Assembly: GCF_007830335.1 (NCBI RefSeq)
Contig: NZ_VLKU01000013.1
Span: 49,154 to 113,153, forward strand
Length of the DNA: 64,000 bases
Direction: 5' to 3'
Source of the DNA: Paracoccus sulfuroxidans
Lineage (GTDB): Bacteria; Pseudomonadota; Alphaproteobacteria; Rhodobacterales; Rhodobacteraceae
Below the pieces are notes generated by a model. That model was not told the origin of the DNA. It ran no database searches and saw only the letters and a program-made list of their open reading frames with translations. Made by a program: the position numbers and the translations under genes. Every line of letters starts with the position of its first letter. Positions within the stretch are counted from its first letter, which is position 1. Below, piece after piece: positions 44,451 to 52,037 of this stretch.

Positions 44451-44642
44451 ATGAAACAGACCTATGACGTGACCCGCCAGCATTTGGGCGACCGGATGTA
44501 TCTGCCTGGCGATGAGCGCGAGGCCGATCCCTCGGATGTAAAGCACCTGGTTGATGCCGGCGTGCTGACCATCCGCGCGGAGAAGGCCGAGCGACCGGTC
44601 GACAACAAGGCCATCAAGGCCCCGCGCAACAAGGCTGGCTGA
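44451..44642 (+). CDS. Small head-associated hypothetical protein
   Basis: A 63-residue protein (MKQTYDVTRQHLGDRMYLPGDEREAD...) with an AGGAGG site. Proteins with a GD-x-x-Y-x-P-G-D-x-R core and length of about 60 are common just after the capsid gene in alphaproteobacterial phages; the role is unknown. Confidence 0.65.
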   Translation: MKQTYDVTRQHLGDRMYLPGDEREADPSDVKHLVDAGVLTIRAEKAERPVDNKAIKAPRNKAG

Positions 44643-44890
44643 TGTACCGCAGCCTCAAGCTGATTTCTCCGCCGACTGCCGAGATCGTGTCGCTGGGTGA
44701 TGCAAAGCTGCATCTTCGCGTTGACGGCGACGATGAGGACATTCTCATTCAGGGGCTGATCGACGCGGCGGTGAGCTATCTCGATGGGGCTGATGGCGTT
44801 CTGGGCCGCGCCTTGTCACCGCAGGACTGGGAAGTGGTGTTCTGCGGCGACAAGGCCGGGGAACTGCCGCTGGTCCCGGTTATTTCGTAG
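44642..44890 (+). CDS. Head-tail connector (gp6-like), N-terminal part before an in-frame TAG
   Basis: An 82-residue piece that matches the first half of gp6-like connectors (MYRSLKLISPPTAEIVSLGDAKLHLRVDGDDEDILIQGLIDAAVSYLDG). TAG at 44888-44890 stops it, and the same frame resumes as the next entry. The TAG is part of TAGGAGG, a perfect ribosome site for the downstream GTG at 44900. It could be a split gene with reinitiation, a readthrough gene, or damage; related connectors are also longer in the middle. Confidence 0.75.
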   Translation: MYRSLKLISPPTAEIVSLGDAKLHLRVDGDDEDILIQGLIDAAVSYLDGADGVLGRALSPQDWEVVFCGDKAGELPLVPVIS

Positions 44891-44899
44891 GAGGCACCC

Positions 44900-45091
44900 G
44901 TGACGGTCGCGGGCGAAACGACCGTAAGGTTTCGGGCAGGGTATGAAGCTGGCGTCCCGTCATCGATACGGGCGGCGATCCTGATGCACATCGGCTCGAT
45001 GTATCAGGATCGCGAGCGCGAGGCCGAGGACTGGAAGCCCACCAAGGCCTATGAGGCGCTGCTGGCCCCGCATCGCAGGTGGATCGGATGA
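44900..45091 (+). CDS. Head-tail connector (gp6-like), C-terminal part after the TAG
   Basis: A 63-residue in-frame continuation starting at GTG 44900. It has the C-terminal signature of gp6-like proteins: VRFRAGYEAGVPSSIRAAILMHIGSMYQDRE ... ALLAPHRRW. It has its own strong ribosome site formed over the upstream stop codon. Its stop overlaps the ATG of the head-closure gene. Confidence 0.75.
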   Translation: MTVAGETTVRFRAGYEAGVPSSIRAAILMHIGSMYQDREREAEDWKPTKAYEALLAPHRRWIG

Positions 45092-45426
45092 GAGCGGGAG
45101 ATCTGACCAAGCGCGCCGCGTTCCAGCGCCCGATGAAAAGCCGTGATGCTGACGGCAACCCGATTACGTCATACCCCACCGTGTTCGAGGCCTGGGTCAA
45201 CCTGAAGCCGATGCGCGGTGGTGAAAGCGTTATGGCGGCGCGGATGCAGTCGAAGGCACCGGCCATCGTGACGTTCCGGACATCATCGCAGGCGCGCGAG
45301 GTCACGTCTGAATGGCGCGTCGTGATTGGCGGGCGTATCTATGCTGCCAAGGAAGATCCGCGCGAGACGCAGGATCGGGCCTATCTGGAAATGCTGATCG
45401 AGGGCGGTGGCAATGAGGGCCGGTGA
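45088..45426 (+). CDS. Head-closure/head-tail adaptor protein
   Basis: A 112-residue adaptor of the phage head-tail joining family: MRAGDLTKRAAFQRP, DADGNPITSYPTVFEAWVNLKPMRGGES, and FRTSSQAREVTSEWRVVIGGRIYA. ATG 45088 follows AGGTGG. It begins inside the connector stop, the usual order for HK97-like joins. Confidence 0.85.
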   Translation: MRAGDLTKRAAFQRPMKSRDADGNPITSYPTVFEAWVNLKPMRGGESVMAARMQSKAPAIVTFRTSSQAREVTSEWRVVIGGRIYAAKEDPRETQDRAYLEMLIEGGGNEGR

Positions 45427-45467
45427 ACAAGCAACCGAAGGGGCGTCCAATGACCGATATTGCCAGT

Positions 45468-45704
45468 CTATCCTTTGAACTTCCTCTTGATGTTCTTGAA
45501 CGTGTCCCTGACCATTCCTCTGAGCTTTTCAGCGGCGATCTCCTTCGCCTTGGCTTTAACGTCGCCATATCGCCCGAATTCCTGTCCGCAACTCTTGCAG
45601 CGAACAAGGCTGTCATCGGTGGCCACATCGTCGTCAGTTGTGAGGGAAATCGGGTCGGTTCCGCAGGAGAGGCACTTGAAGGTGACGTTGATGTTGTCTG
45701 ACAT
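45468..45704 (-). CDS. Zinc-ribbon moron on the minus strand
   Basis: A 78-residue protein with two Cys-x2-Cys knuckles (CLSCG and CKSCG) about 26 residues apart and a basic tail ending NIKRKFKG. It resembles the ECs_2282-type prophage zinc-binding proteins. ATG 45704 has GGAG 7 bases upstream. It is inserted against the late operon in a 337-bp gap, so it should have its own promoter. The overlapping plus-strand frame is rejected. Confidence 0.75.
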   Translation of the reverse strand: MSDNINVTFKCLSCGTDPISLTTDDDVATDDSLVRCKSCGQEFGRYGDVKAKAKEIAAEKLRGMVRDTFKNIKRKFKG

Positions 45705-45763
45705 TTCTCGCTCCCTTTCCATCAACGCTAGCTGTCGCCAGCCTGATTCTGGAAGGGTTATTT

Positions 45764-46165
45764 ATGAGGGCCGGTAGGGCGCTGCGGCGCGCGGTGATGG
45801 ATCGCCTGATTGCGCAGGTGCCGGACCTCGGCGAGCGCGTCTATGACAAAGCGACCGAGACCGATGCCTATCCCTATGTCACGCTCGGCCCCAGTTACTG
45901 GACGGACGCCAGCGTGGAATGCGTCGAGGGCCGCACGATCACGCTGCAGGTCGATGTGTGGTGCAGCGGCGGCGCTGCTGCGGGCAAGGGCAATGCCGAG
46001 GACGTGGTGGACGATGTTGCCACCGCGCTCAACGGCTGGATGGATCAGGGCGCCCTGACCGCGCATCCGGCGCGCGTGACGATGGTGCGCGTGATGGACG
46101 ACCCCAGCGGCTGCGTGCATGGGGTCGTTCAGGTCGAGGTCATGGCAGAAGCCGCTTCTATCTGA
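45764..46165 (+). CDS. DUF3168 tail-completion protein
   Basis: A 133-residue neck/tail terminator-type protein: RRAVMDRLIAQVPDLGERVYDKATETDAYPYVTLGPSYWTD and ITLQVDVWCSGGA fit DUF3168. In HK97-like phages it caps the tail tube and contacts the head closure protein. Confidence 0.85.
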   Translation: MRAGRALRRAVMDRLIAQVPDLGERVYDKATETDAYPYVTLGPSYWTDASVECVEGRTITLQVDVWCSGGAAAGKGNAEDVVDDVATALNGWMDQGALTAHPARVTMVRVMDDPSGCVHGVVQVEVMAEAASI

Positions 46166-46427
46166 TGTTGCGCGTTTGCGCTTCGCGTGTGGCGCGCGCG
46201 CGAGCCACCTCTGCGGTGGCATCATAGTATTCGCGTCCGATCAGCGCGAGAAGGGCACCAAGAGGAGCGAGCATTGCGCTGAGGTAAACCCAAGCCTCAT
46301 CTGGACGGGAATAACTTGCCGCAGCCGTGAGATATTCGGTCAAAACCCAAGCGAATACCATCGGTCCCAGAAGGAATAGCGCGGCTCCAATCCAGCCGAT
46401 CGTCGTAAATCTCTGCCTGTAATTCAT
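46158..46427 (-). CDS. Small membrane protein moron on the minus strand
   Basis: An 89-residue protein with two hydrophobic segments (FTTIGWIGAALFLLGPMVFAWVL and VYLSAMLAPLGALLALIG) and a charged, helical C-terminus (ATAEVARARATREAQ). ATG 46427 or 46430 follows GGAG. It is antisense to the late genes and overlaps the DUF3168 end by 8 bp. A role in the lysogen, such as exclusion of related phages, is possible but unproven. Confidence 0.65.
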   Translation of the reverse strand: MNYRQRFTTIGWIGAALFLLGPMVFAWVLTEYLTAAASYSRPDEAWVYLSAMLAPLGALLALIGREYYDATAEVARARATREAQTRNIR

Positions 46428-46448
46428 CATCCACTCCAAGGGGTTCGA

Positions 46449-46883
46449 ATGGCGCAATTAAGCCCACGGATCATCGCGAAGCTCAAGCAAATCCCAGCTG
46501 TGGCTGTTGAAGCGGCTGCTCAGGCGATGGAGGAAGAGGCAACCAAGATCGTTGAGCAAATGCGGACGGCGGCCCCCAAGGGCGAGACGCTCCGGCTCAG
46601 CGAAAGCATCGGCTGGACATGGGGCGAAGTTCCGGCGGGCAGTTTCACAATTGCCGAGGTCCGCAGCGGTCGGAACAAGGGTGAGCAATACGGGACACTG
46701 CGTATCAAGATCTACGCCGGATCGAGGGAAGCGTATTATGCGCGATACCACGAGTTTGGCACGCAGAAGATGGCCGCCAACCCGTTCTTCTTCCCGGTCT
46801 GGAAGAAGTCAAAGGCAGGCTTTCGCAAGCGCATCCGCAACGCCGTCAAGGCGGCTGTGAAGGAAGAACTCGGCAATGGCTAA
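46449..46883 (+). CDS. HK97 gp10-like tail protein
   Basis: A 144-residue protein with the gp10-like pattern: a helical start (AAAQAMEEEATKIVEQMRTAAPKGET), RLSESIGW, then YYARYHEFGTQKMAANPFFFPVWKKSKAGFRKRI, where the HEFGT-x-x-x-A-x-PF motif is diagnostic. It is one of the minor head-tail/tail completion proteins. Confidence 0.88.
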   Translation: MAQLSPRIIAKLKQIPAVAVEAAAQAMEEEATKIVEQMRTAAPKGETLRLSESIGWTWGEVPAGSFTIAEVRSGRNKGEQYGTLRIKIYAGSREAYYARYHEFGTQKMAANPFFFPVWKKSKAGFRKRIRNAVKAAVKEELGNG

Positions 46884-47064
46884 GGCAATATTTCATCGGC
46901 GCTTCGATGCGACCGATATCCGGCGCGGCGTGTCCATGAGGATCGACCCGTCGCCCGATCCGCAATCACTCCCCACGTGGGTGATCGATCTGGCCGTTGC
47001 AGCGGGCGCGGCTACTCGGTTCGTCAAAGCAAAGCCCGTCCAGATTACCAGAGAGGATTCCTGA
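46876..47064 (+). CDS. Small phage protein upstream of the tail tube gene
   Basis: A 62-residue protein (MAKAIFHRRFDATDIRRG...) overlapping the gp10-like gene by 8 bp and the tail-tube ATG by one base. No motif is recognised. The compact overlaps suggest it is translated. Confidence 0.6.
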   Translation: MAKAIFHRRFDATDIRRGVSMRIDPSPDPQSLPTWVIDLAVAAGAATRFVKAKPVQITREDS

Positions 47065-47522
47065 TGGCAGTTCCCGAGCTTCAGTATCGTGGGGACATTC
47101 TTGTAATGGTGGCATGGGACCCGGCGCTTCCCTTGGCACATGTCCCTTGGTGTGGTGCAACCAGCATCGACCTCACGATCGATAACGAGATGAAAGAGAC
47201 CAAGGTCGGGGATTGTGACGATTGGTCCATACCTGTCGTGACCTCGACCGCGTACGGCGCGCAAAACGTGTCGGCCACGGTCAACGCAACCCTGACACGG
47301 GCCGGGCGCGACCAACTGATCCGCGCCGTGCTCGACCAACGGCAATTGCCGATGCGGTTCCATCTTGTCGGCGCTGCAACCGGGGAAATCGAATATATCG
47401 ATGGCCTCGCCAAGCTGCCGAGCCTGAACATCACCGCGCTTGGCAACCTTGAGGGCGACAGTATCGCCTACACCCTCAACCTTCGCTTCGATGGTGGTGT
47501 CGAAATCACTGAGGCGGCCTGA
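47064..47522 (+). CDS. Major tail tube protein
   Basis: A 152-residue protein of the phage tail-tube type: an ATSIDLTIDNEMKETKVGDCDDWSIPVV segment followed by a beta-rich body and LNITALGNLEGDSIAYTLNLRFDG. ATG 47064 follows GAGAGGA. Position before the chaperone and tape-measure genes fits the assignment. Confidence 0.85.
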   Translation: MAVPELQYRGDILVMVAWDPALPLAHVPWCGATSIDLTIDNEMKETKVGDCDDWSIPVVTSTAYGAQNVSATVNATLTRAGRDQLIRAVLDQRQLPMRFHLVGAATGEIEYIDGLAKLPSLNITALGNLEGDSIAYTLNLRFDGGVEITEAA

Positions 47523-47524
47523 CG

Positions 47525-47914
47525 ATGGAGCCGACTATCGTCACGATCGGCGGCGTGGAATACCCATGCCGCCTTCGCATCGGTGAGCTGGAGGGGCTGC
47601 AAGCCAAAACAGACTTCGGTCCTGAACTTCTGCTGATGAGGCTGCAAACCGGAGAGTGGAATGTTGCCCATCTGCGCGAGATCATCCGCTTCGGCCTGAT
47701 CGGTGGCGGGATGCAGCACGTTGCGGCGCTGAAAGTCGTAGGCGGACTGTTTGAATACGGCCCTTACGTCCAGTTCAAAGTCCCTGCGATGCAGATTCTT
47801 GCCGCAGCTCTTTACGGCCCCCCCGACGACCAGGTGGGGGAGTCGGAGCCGGAGCCGACACCGGCAGCCCCCAACCAAACGGAAAGTGGCGGTTCAGCAC
47901 CTTCTACGCCATAG
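47525..47914 (+). CDS. Tail assembly chaperone, first frame (TAC_11/GTA type)
   Basis: A 129-residue protein resembling the gene-transfer-agent type tail chaperone: VTIGGVEYPCRLRIGELEGLQAKTDFGPELLLMRLQTGEW and REIIRFGLIGGGM. The C-terminal 25 residues are Pro/Ser/Glu-rich. It ends with TAG, and a second chaperone segment follows in the -1 frame. Confidence 0.82.
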   Translation: MEPTIVTIGGVEYPCRLRIGELEGLQAKTDFGPELLLMRLQTGEWNVAHLREIIRFGLIGGGMQHVAALKVVGGLFEYGPYVQFKVPAMQILAAALYGPPDDQVGESEPEPTPAAPNQTESGGSAPSTP

Positions 47915-47922
47915 GCGGGGCC

Positions 47923-48081
47923 ATGGGCTTTGACCCGGAACAGGTGGGCCGGATGTCCCGCTGGCAGTTCATGGCCTGCCTCGACGGATATGCCCGCGCG
48001 AATGGCGCGGGACCGTCCCAGAACGCCCCCCGAAAAATGAGCATCGAACGCATGCGAGAACTAGGCATTGAGGTTGAGTAA
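47923..48081 (+). CDS. Tail assembly chaperone, second frame (52 aa or frameshift extension)
   Basis: Starting at ATG 47923 it reads MGFDPEQVGRMSRWQFMACL, then a DGYARANG segment and a tail ending IERMRELGIEVE. The same frame is open upstream through WRFSTFYAIGGA, overlapping the first chaperone. Long-tailed phages commonly make the second chaperone by a -1 shift, but GTA-like ones use a separate small gene. The ribosome site before 47923 is weak. Its stop overlaps the tape-measure ATG. Confidence 0.7.
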   Translation: MGFDPEQVGRMSRWQFMACLDGYARANGAGPSQNAPRKMSIERMRELGIEVE

Positions 48082-50411
48082 TGGCCGAACCTGATCTTGT
48101 CATAGAAGCCGGGTTTTCCGATGCGCGCTTGGTGCGCGAGGTCAATCAGGTTGTCGCGAAGTTCCGTAAGGCCGGAGAGGATGCACAAAAGGCATTTGTC
48201 GATGCGCAGGGGAAGGTCACCGATACGCAGGCGGTCGCCGCACATATGCGGGAACTCGACAAGCTGAAGAAGGCCTATGATCCGGTTTATGCTGCTGCGA
48301 AGAAATACGAGGATCAGGTCAAGCGGCTCGACCGCGCGCTGGACGTGGGAGCGATTTCACAACAGCAATACACCGCTGCCGTGGTGCAGGCCGCTGCAAA
48401 GTTCAAGGGCTTGGATGACGCGACAGAAAGGGTAGGGCGCAGTGCAGGAAGCATGCGCGGCCAGATCCAGAACGTGTCGTTTCAGATCCAGGACTTTGCC
48501 GTCCAGGTTGCGGCTGGCACGGCAGCATCGACGGCACTCGGGCAGCAGCTACCACAGCTTCTGGGTGGCCTTGGCGCACTAGGCGCTGTCATCGGCGCGG
48601 TCGTGGCGGTCGGCGTGCCCTTGGCGGCATCGTTCATGTCGACAGGGGATGCGGCGAAGGAGCTTCAAACCAACCTCGATGAGCTTGAGAAAGCGGTGAG
48701 TGCTTATAATGCTGCGGCAAGTGACTCGGGAGCCTCTGCGCAGGATCTCGCGGCCAAATTCGGCACGGCAACTGCTGCTGCGCAGGGTCTTTTCGACCGC
48801 ATGGCGCGCCTGCAATACATCGATGCGGTTGCTGCCGTGGATGGCGCTATCGTGTCGTTGTCCAAAAACTTCAATGACATCCAATCGTATTTGAACATCC
48901 TCGATAGTGAGTTGCAGCAGTTCGGAATGGTTTCTCCGGGCACCGAAGAGAACATCGCCATCCAGATGAAGGAACAGTTCGGTCTGGCAGTAGATGAAGC
49001 CAGAGAATTCACCCGCCTCATGACGGATGCGCAGTCGACGCAGAATGTTGCGGAAAAAGCGAGGCTGATGGATCAGATATCTCGGCTTCTCTATGACTCT
49101 GTTCAAAGGTCGGGCGAGGCCACAAAGGAGCAGCGCAATATGGCGCAGGCGGCGACCGAAGCCGCCGCGAAAAGCTACGAGCTGGCCAAAAGTTCGGAAC
49201 AGCTGTCCATCAGCATGGAAGAGGCAGGGGACGCGGCTAGCCGTATCGCCGCCAACGTGGCGGGGATCGACTTCTCCAATGCCATCGCTGGTGCTTCCGC
49301 GCTCGTTTCCGCGCTCACCAGTGCGATGGCGGCGGTTGCCTCACTGGAGGGGCGTCAGGCACAGGCCATGCGTCGTGCAGAGATCGCCAAGGAATTTGCC
49401 GGTGACAACGTCGGCAAGGCGGGCGCGCTGGCAGGAGTGGATTTCGACAGCACCTTTGATGCGGCCAGCGGCGGCATGCAAGGACCGCTCACAAAGGCAG
49501 CGCAAGAGGATGTGAATGCGCGGCGAGAGGTCTATGTCCAAGGCGCGAAAGACATCGCCCGGATCGAGGAAGAAACGCAGACCAAGCTGAAAGCCATTGC
49601 GTCAGCAGGCGGTTCTGGCGGGGGTGGCGGTCGCAAGCGAGGCGGTGGCGGCGGCGCGGCGATGCGCGAAGAACCGGGACTTTTCGATAACGCCGAAAAA
49701 CAGCTGGCCGACCTTCAGCGCCAGATCGATCTGCTGGGCAAAGGCACTCTTGAGACGGCCAAGCTGCGCGCTGAATGGGCGATGCTGGATGAAGCCAAAA
49801 GGCGCGGCATCCCGATCAACGATGAACTCAGCGCCAGGATCCGTTCGCAGGCAGAGGCAGTTGGTCGGCTGACCTCTGAACTGGAGCAGGGCCAGCTCGC
49901 TCAAGATCAATTCGATCAGGCCATTGACGGGATCGCGAATGCCTTCAGCAATGCCATCCTGCAGGGCGAGAGCCTGCGCGACAGTATGGCAGGGATCTTC
50001 CGACAGATCGCGGCGAACATCCTGAATGCCGGGATTCAGCAAGCACTGATGTCGGCTTTCGGTGGCGCTGGCGGCGGCGGGTTCTGGGGCAAGCTCCTCT
50101 CCTCCGCTTTCGGCGGAACCAAGGCGGCGACCCCCAGCTTTGACGGCGGCGGATTCACAGGTCGTGGTTCCCGGTCAGGCGGCATCGACGGCAAGGGCGG
50201 GTTCCCGGCCATCCTGCACCCGAATGAGACAGTCTTGGATCACACGCGCGGGCAAAGCATGTCTGGTGGAGGCAACAACATGAATATGACCATCGACCTG
50301 CGCGGCACCACCGGAGATCGGGAGCTTGATCGCAAGATCGCGGCAGCCGGGCGTCAGATCCTGTCACAGGTTCCAGCTACCATGGACGACTATCAGCGGA
50401 GGGTGCGCTGA
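48081..50411 (+). CDS. Tail tape measure protein
   Basis: A 776-residue protein setting tail length. It has an N-terminal helical region, a conserved FQIQDFAVQVAAGTAASTALGQQLPQLLGGLGALGAVIGAVVAVGVPLAAS hydrophobic region near residues 135-190, a long helical body, a Gly-rich linker (GGSGGGGGRKRGGGGG) near 515, and a C-terminal FDGGGFTG... FPAILHPNETVLDH, typical of TMPs. At about 1.5 angstrom per residue, a tail of roughly 0.12 micrometre would be expected. Confidence 0.9.
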   Translation: MAEPDLVIEAGFSDARLVREVNQVVAKFRKAGEDAQKAFVDAQGKVTDTQAVAAHMRELDKLKKAYDPVYAAAKKYEDQVKRLDRALDVGAISQQQYTAAVVQAAAKFKGLDDATERVGRSAGSMRGQIQNVSFQIQDFAVQVAAGTAASTALGQQLPQLLGGLGALGAVIGAVVAVGVPLAASFMSTGDAAKELQTNLDELEKAVSAYNAAASDSGASAQDLAAKFGTATAAAQGLFDRMARLQYIDAVAAVDGAIVSLSKNFNDIQSYLNILDSELQQFGMVSPGTEENIAIQMKEQFGLAVDEAREFTRLMTDAQSTQNVAEKARLMDQISRLLYDSVQRSGEATKEQRNMAQAATEAAAKSYELAKSSEQLSISMEEAGDAASRIAANVAGIDFSNAIAGASALVSALTSAMAAVASLEGRQAQAMRRAEIAKEFAGDNVGKAGALAGVDFDSTFDAASGGMQGPLTKAAQEDVNARREVYVQGAKDIARIEEETQTKLKAIASAGGSGGGGGRKRGGGGGAAMREEPGLFDNAEKQLADLQRQIDLLGKGTLETAKLRAEWAMLDEAKRRGIPINDELSARIRSQAEAVGRLTSELEQGQLAQDQFDQAIDGIANAFSNAILQGESLRDSMAGIFRQIAANILNAGIQQALMSAFGGAGGGGFWGKLLSSAFGGTKAATPSFDGGGFTGRGSRSGGIDGKGGFPAILHPNETVLDHTRGQSMSGGGNNMNMTIDLRGTTGDRELDRKIAAAGRQILSQVPATMDDYQRRVR

Positions 50412-51082
50412 TGCAGGTGACATTTCCGCACCGTGCCATGTGGCAATCGGTGACGTTCAACCTGACCGGCCAGTCTCTGGAGCCGCAGCAGTCCATCAGC
50501 GGGGCCGAGACGGTTGTCCCGGTTCCGCGCGGCCGCTGGACTGCCACCATGAGCTTTGCGATCAAGGGCGAGGCTATAGTGCTGCAATGGCAAGCCTTTC
50601 TGGCGCAGATGGAAGGCCGTATCGGGACAACGCTGGTTCCGGTGCGCTCGCGCTATCGCCCGCTCGACCGCGATGGGCACAATCTGGCGTTCTGCACCAC
50701 CGCCAATCTGGCGGATGCGCAGACATGGGAGCACTTCGGGTTCAACAATACGGTGGTTGCCCACATGAACGTCGCGGCCCCGGCAGCACTGCGCGCCACG
50801 CAGATGGATGTGACGCTGACCAATTCGACCGGTCTGCGCCCGGGTCAGTTCTTTTCCATCGGCGAACGGCTCTACCGCGTGCAGGCGCACTGGCAGCCGT
50901 CTGCCGGGGTGCATCGGATCATGTTCCAGCCGCCTTTGCGTGAAGCGGTCTTTCTCGGCCAACGGCTGGAGCTTGGCCGCCCGGTCTGCCGCATGCGGTT
51001 CGCCAGCGAGGACGAGGGGCTGTTTGACCAGTCGCTTGATGTGCTGCCGGTCGTCAGCGTCAATTTCGTCGAGGCGATCTGA
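50411..51082 (+). CDS. Distal tail protein
   Basis: A 223-residue beta-rich protein directly after the tape measure (ATG overlaps the stop). Segments such as FPHRAMWQSVTFNLTGQSLE, PRGRWTATMSFAIKGEAIVLQWQAFLAQMEG and GQFFSIGERLYRVQ suggest a tail-tip/distal tail component of Rhodobacter-type siphophages. The exact homologue is not named. Confidence 0.75.
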   Translation: MQVTFPHRAMWQSVTFNLTGQSLEPQQSISGAETVVPVPRGRWTATMSFAIKGEAIVLQWQAFLAQMEGRIGTTLVPVRSRYRPLDRDGHNLAFCTTANLADAQTWEHFGFNNTVVAHMNVAAPAALRATQMDVTLTNSTGLRPGQFFSIGERLYRVQAHWQPSAGVHRIMFQPPLREAVFLGQRLELGRPVCRMRFASEDEGLFDQSLDVLPVVSVNFVEAI

Positions 51083-51648
51083 TGGGCGCGCGTGAGGATC
51101 TGCTGGCCGTCCCCGATGAGCAACTGCGCCGGGGCGAGATCGGTCAGGCGGTGCTGGTGCATATGGATTTCAAGGATTCACCACAGCGCTGGTGGTCCGG
51201 TTTCGGTGACCTGGACGCGGGTGGCTTCCGCTGGCAGGGGCTGGGCGATCTGATCGGCGTTAGCCAGATCAATTCGACCTATCAGGTGTCGGCAGAGCAG
51301 GTGACCTTCACTGTCGCGGCAACGCCCGAGATGCTGGCTTTGGCGCTGAACGCCAAGGACCGCGTGCGGGACCGGGCTGTCACGGTCTATCTGCAGCTGT
51401 TGGCCGGTCATCTGCCCTTGGGGTCGCCGATGGCGCTCTATTCCGGGACCATGCAGCGCATGCCATGGTCGGCAAGCGGCCCGGATCAACGCACGCTCAC
51501 CATTGAGGCCGAGGGTCTGTTCTACCGCCGCAACGCGCCGCCGCGTGGTCGCTGGACCGATGCTGACCAACGGGCGCGCTATGGGGCGGACCGAGGCTTT
51601 GAGCGTCTGCCGCTCTACACACAGGGGTACGAGACCAGGTGGCGGTGA
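51082..51648 (+). CDS. Tail-tip/baseplate protein
   Basis: A 188-residue beta-rich protein. It overlaps the distal tail gene by one base and the GNAT-like gene by 10 bp. The segment QINSTYQVSAEQVTFTVAATPEML and the PWSASGPDQRTLTIEAEGLFYRRN part look like baseplate hub components. The assignment relies mainly on position. Confidence 0.7.
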   Translation: MGAREDLLAVPDEQLRRGEIGQAVLVHMDFKDSPQRWWSGFGDLDAGGFRWQGLGDLIGVSQINSTYQVSAEQVTFTVAATPEMLALALNAKDRVRDRAVTVYLQLLAGHLPLGSPMALYSGTMQRMPWSASGPDQRTLTIEAEGLFYRRNAPPRGRWTDADQRARYGADRGFERLPLYTQGYETRWR

Positions 51649-52037
51649 TCCGGCTGGCCGATATGGGCGATGTGCTGCGCATCGTCGACATGATCGAGGA
51701 CCTGCGGGCGGCGGTCGATGGGCCGATCACGGTCGATCGCACATGGACAGCGCGCACGGTCGCCGGATTGATCGCGGATCCCGACGGCGCCGTCTGGGTC
51801 AGCCCCGGCGGCTTCATCGCGGGCGCGCTGCGCGCCACTGTCATCAATCCCGAGCCGATTGCCTGTGAACAGGGCTGGTTCGCTCGCGACCGCTCGGGGC
51901 TCGCGCTGCTGCGCACCTTTGAGAATTGGGCGGTCGCGCGCGGTGCGCGGCTGATCCAGCTGTCGACCGGCGCCTCGGGCCCGGACCTGTCCCGTCTCGG
52001 GTATCGCTTGGCTGAAAGGGCTTGGATCAAGGCATGA
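51639..52037 (+). CDS. GNAT-like protein encoded in the tail module
   Basis: A 132-residue protein with GNAT-like order: IRLADMGDVLRIVDMIEDL start, a central strand GWFARDRSGLALLRTFENWAVARGARLIQLSTG, and the ending LSRLGYRLAERAWIKA, similar to the terminal strand region of acetyltransferases. The start is GTG 51639 (or 51645). Such genes are known beside tail-fibre genes of some phages; whether it is active is unclear because the acetyl-CoA loop is short. Confidence 0.7.
   Translation: MAVIRLADMGDVLRIVDMIEDLRAAVDGPITVDRTWTARTVAGLIADPDGAVWVSPGGFIAGALRATVINPEPIACEQGWFARDRSGLALLRTFENWAVARGARLIQLSTGASGPDLSRLGYRLAERAWIKA

Noticed and set aside
45423..45701. Plus-strand frame (92 residues) overlapping the zinc-ribbon moron
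   Set aside because: It lacks a domain, while the minus-strand reading has paired Cys-x2-Cys knuckles and a good ribosome site.
47914..48081. Readthrough of the TAG ending the first tail chaperone
   Set aside because: The frame after this TAG gives no chaperone-like sequence; the continuing homology is in the -1 frame instead.
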